Assembly: GCA_008828725.1 (NCBI GenBank)
Contig: MEHQ01000917.1
Span: forward strand, 196,067-260,066
Direction: 5' to 3'
Length of the DNA stretch: 64,000 bases
Source of the DNA: Saccharina japonica
Lineage: Eukaryota; Sar; Phaeophyceae; Laminariales; Laminariaceae
This document shows, one piece after another, positions 63,097 through 64,000 of this stretch. The notes under the pieces were generated by a model. The model did not search any database and was not told where the DNA came from. It was given only the letters and a program-made list of their open reading frames with translations. Within the stretch, counting starts at the first letter, position 1, and the number at the start of each line of letters is the position of its first letter. A program made the translations under genes and the position numbers.

Positions 63097-64000
63097 GTGA
63101 GACTCGGGGTGGGACCGCTTTAAACGTTCCGGGTGTGCCGACCGTGACTCAATGTGTTCCGAGAGCCAAAGTGACAAAACAAAAGAAAAAAACTTGCCTG
63201 GTGTATGCCCGCTCCCGCCCCCCCCCCCCCCCCCCGCCCCCCCCTTCTCCTATTATGGGTCCCTAAATGGGGCAAACATCACACTTGGCTCCCCGCCTCG
63301 AGCATGCATCAACGGTCCGAAACCCCCAAAAGAAAGTTATAAACGTATTCTGTCCCCCCCCCTCCCCTATAAGTATATATACGAAGTATATATTTATAGG
63401 TTGGGTTGGCGTCGGTTGGCGACGACGCTGTAAAACACGCCTCTCACTGCGTGAGCTAGACAACCAGGGGACCGTTGTTTTTTTTGGCGGTCACCAAGGT
63501 TGGCGGTCTTGTCAGATCATCTGTGCGGGATGGAGAACCTTTGCTCGGCACAAGGGGAATTATCGTATCACGTAGTGTGTATATGGTAAGGCACCCAAGA
63601 GGCAGTTACATAGTGCTCCCATTGCTGTCTCTGGAAGTAGCCACACCGGAAATCAAATTACCTCTTTGAAGGTGTCATCCATAGGAACGTCCGCCTCACG
63701 AGCGGTTGTTACAGTAGTAGGATGCAGCTCGCCCTTCATGCGACTCGCCAGACACTTCACGGCGCTTCGCGCTTGGTGCTAGCAATGCCTGCCTGGTCGG
63801 TGAAAACTCGACATGCTCCGTCCCGGCATTGTAGGGATGCAAGGGTTTATGGTCACACGACTACAGGCATGAACGACATGAGTAACCCGCCCCCGCCCCC
63901 CACTCCCTGCGCTGCCCGCCCCGCTTTCGCTTGGCGCCACACCACACCGCGCGACTCGGGTGTGTCAACCATGCCGTGTGGGCAGGCTGGAATACCGGAA
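63097..64000. other. Intron or downstream sequence with a poly-C-tailed element
   Basis: 63690-63895 is a plus-strand poly-C element ('gcctgcctggtcggtgaaaa' to 'catgagtaaccc'). The rest shows C-rich tracts and no exon I can support. Confidence 0.5.

Overview
The window is nuclear DNA of a multicellular-type eukaryote: genes are split into short exons (47-300 bp) with GT-AG borders, separated by introns of about 0.2 to 3 kb that are packed with minisatellites and small transposons. The best clue to lineage is the first exon at 26016-26314. It encodes a hydrophobic signal peptide followed by an A-F-x-P-type cleavage site, the ASAFAP-like bipartite presequence used for import into red-algal-derived secondary plastids. 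A photosynthetic stramenopile, most likely a brown alga, fits best; the species is an inference.

Layout. (1) 1-5150 is repeat-rich: a minisatellite in two orientations, MITEs and a tRNA-derived SINE. (2) 5155-22699, minus strand, is a PI4K-beta-like phosphatidylinositol 4-kinase, with a possible first exon at 25334-25499. It holds an 800 bp internal tandem duplication beside a 178 bp assembly gap, and one expected kinase exon is missing. (3) 26016-37810, plus strand, is a complete 10-exon gene for a RoxA/YcfD-family ribosomal oxygenase (502 codons, all splice phases agree) with the plastid-type presequence. (4) 37775-40200 holds two satellite arrays. (5) 40384-43457, minus strand, has four phase-consistent exons of a gene I do not recognise. 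(6) 46066 to beyond 63096, plus strand, is a gene with EF-hand-like and IQ (calmodulin-binding) motifs whose exon modules are duplicated.

The most striking pattern is that both genes with a visible 3' end (PI4K and the oxygenase) run straight into a minisatellite whose repeat unit is a copy of their own last codons. Other notable items are a dispersed element family that ends in a poly-C tract, a nested MITE composite found twice with the same internal junction, duplicated exon modules that keep reading frame, and a heavily over-represented 9-mer TACCTGGTA. The GGTCG satellites at 50270 and 54925 give long open frames in several registers that are not genes. No rRNA, CRISPR or virus gene was seen.
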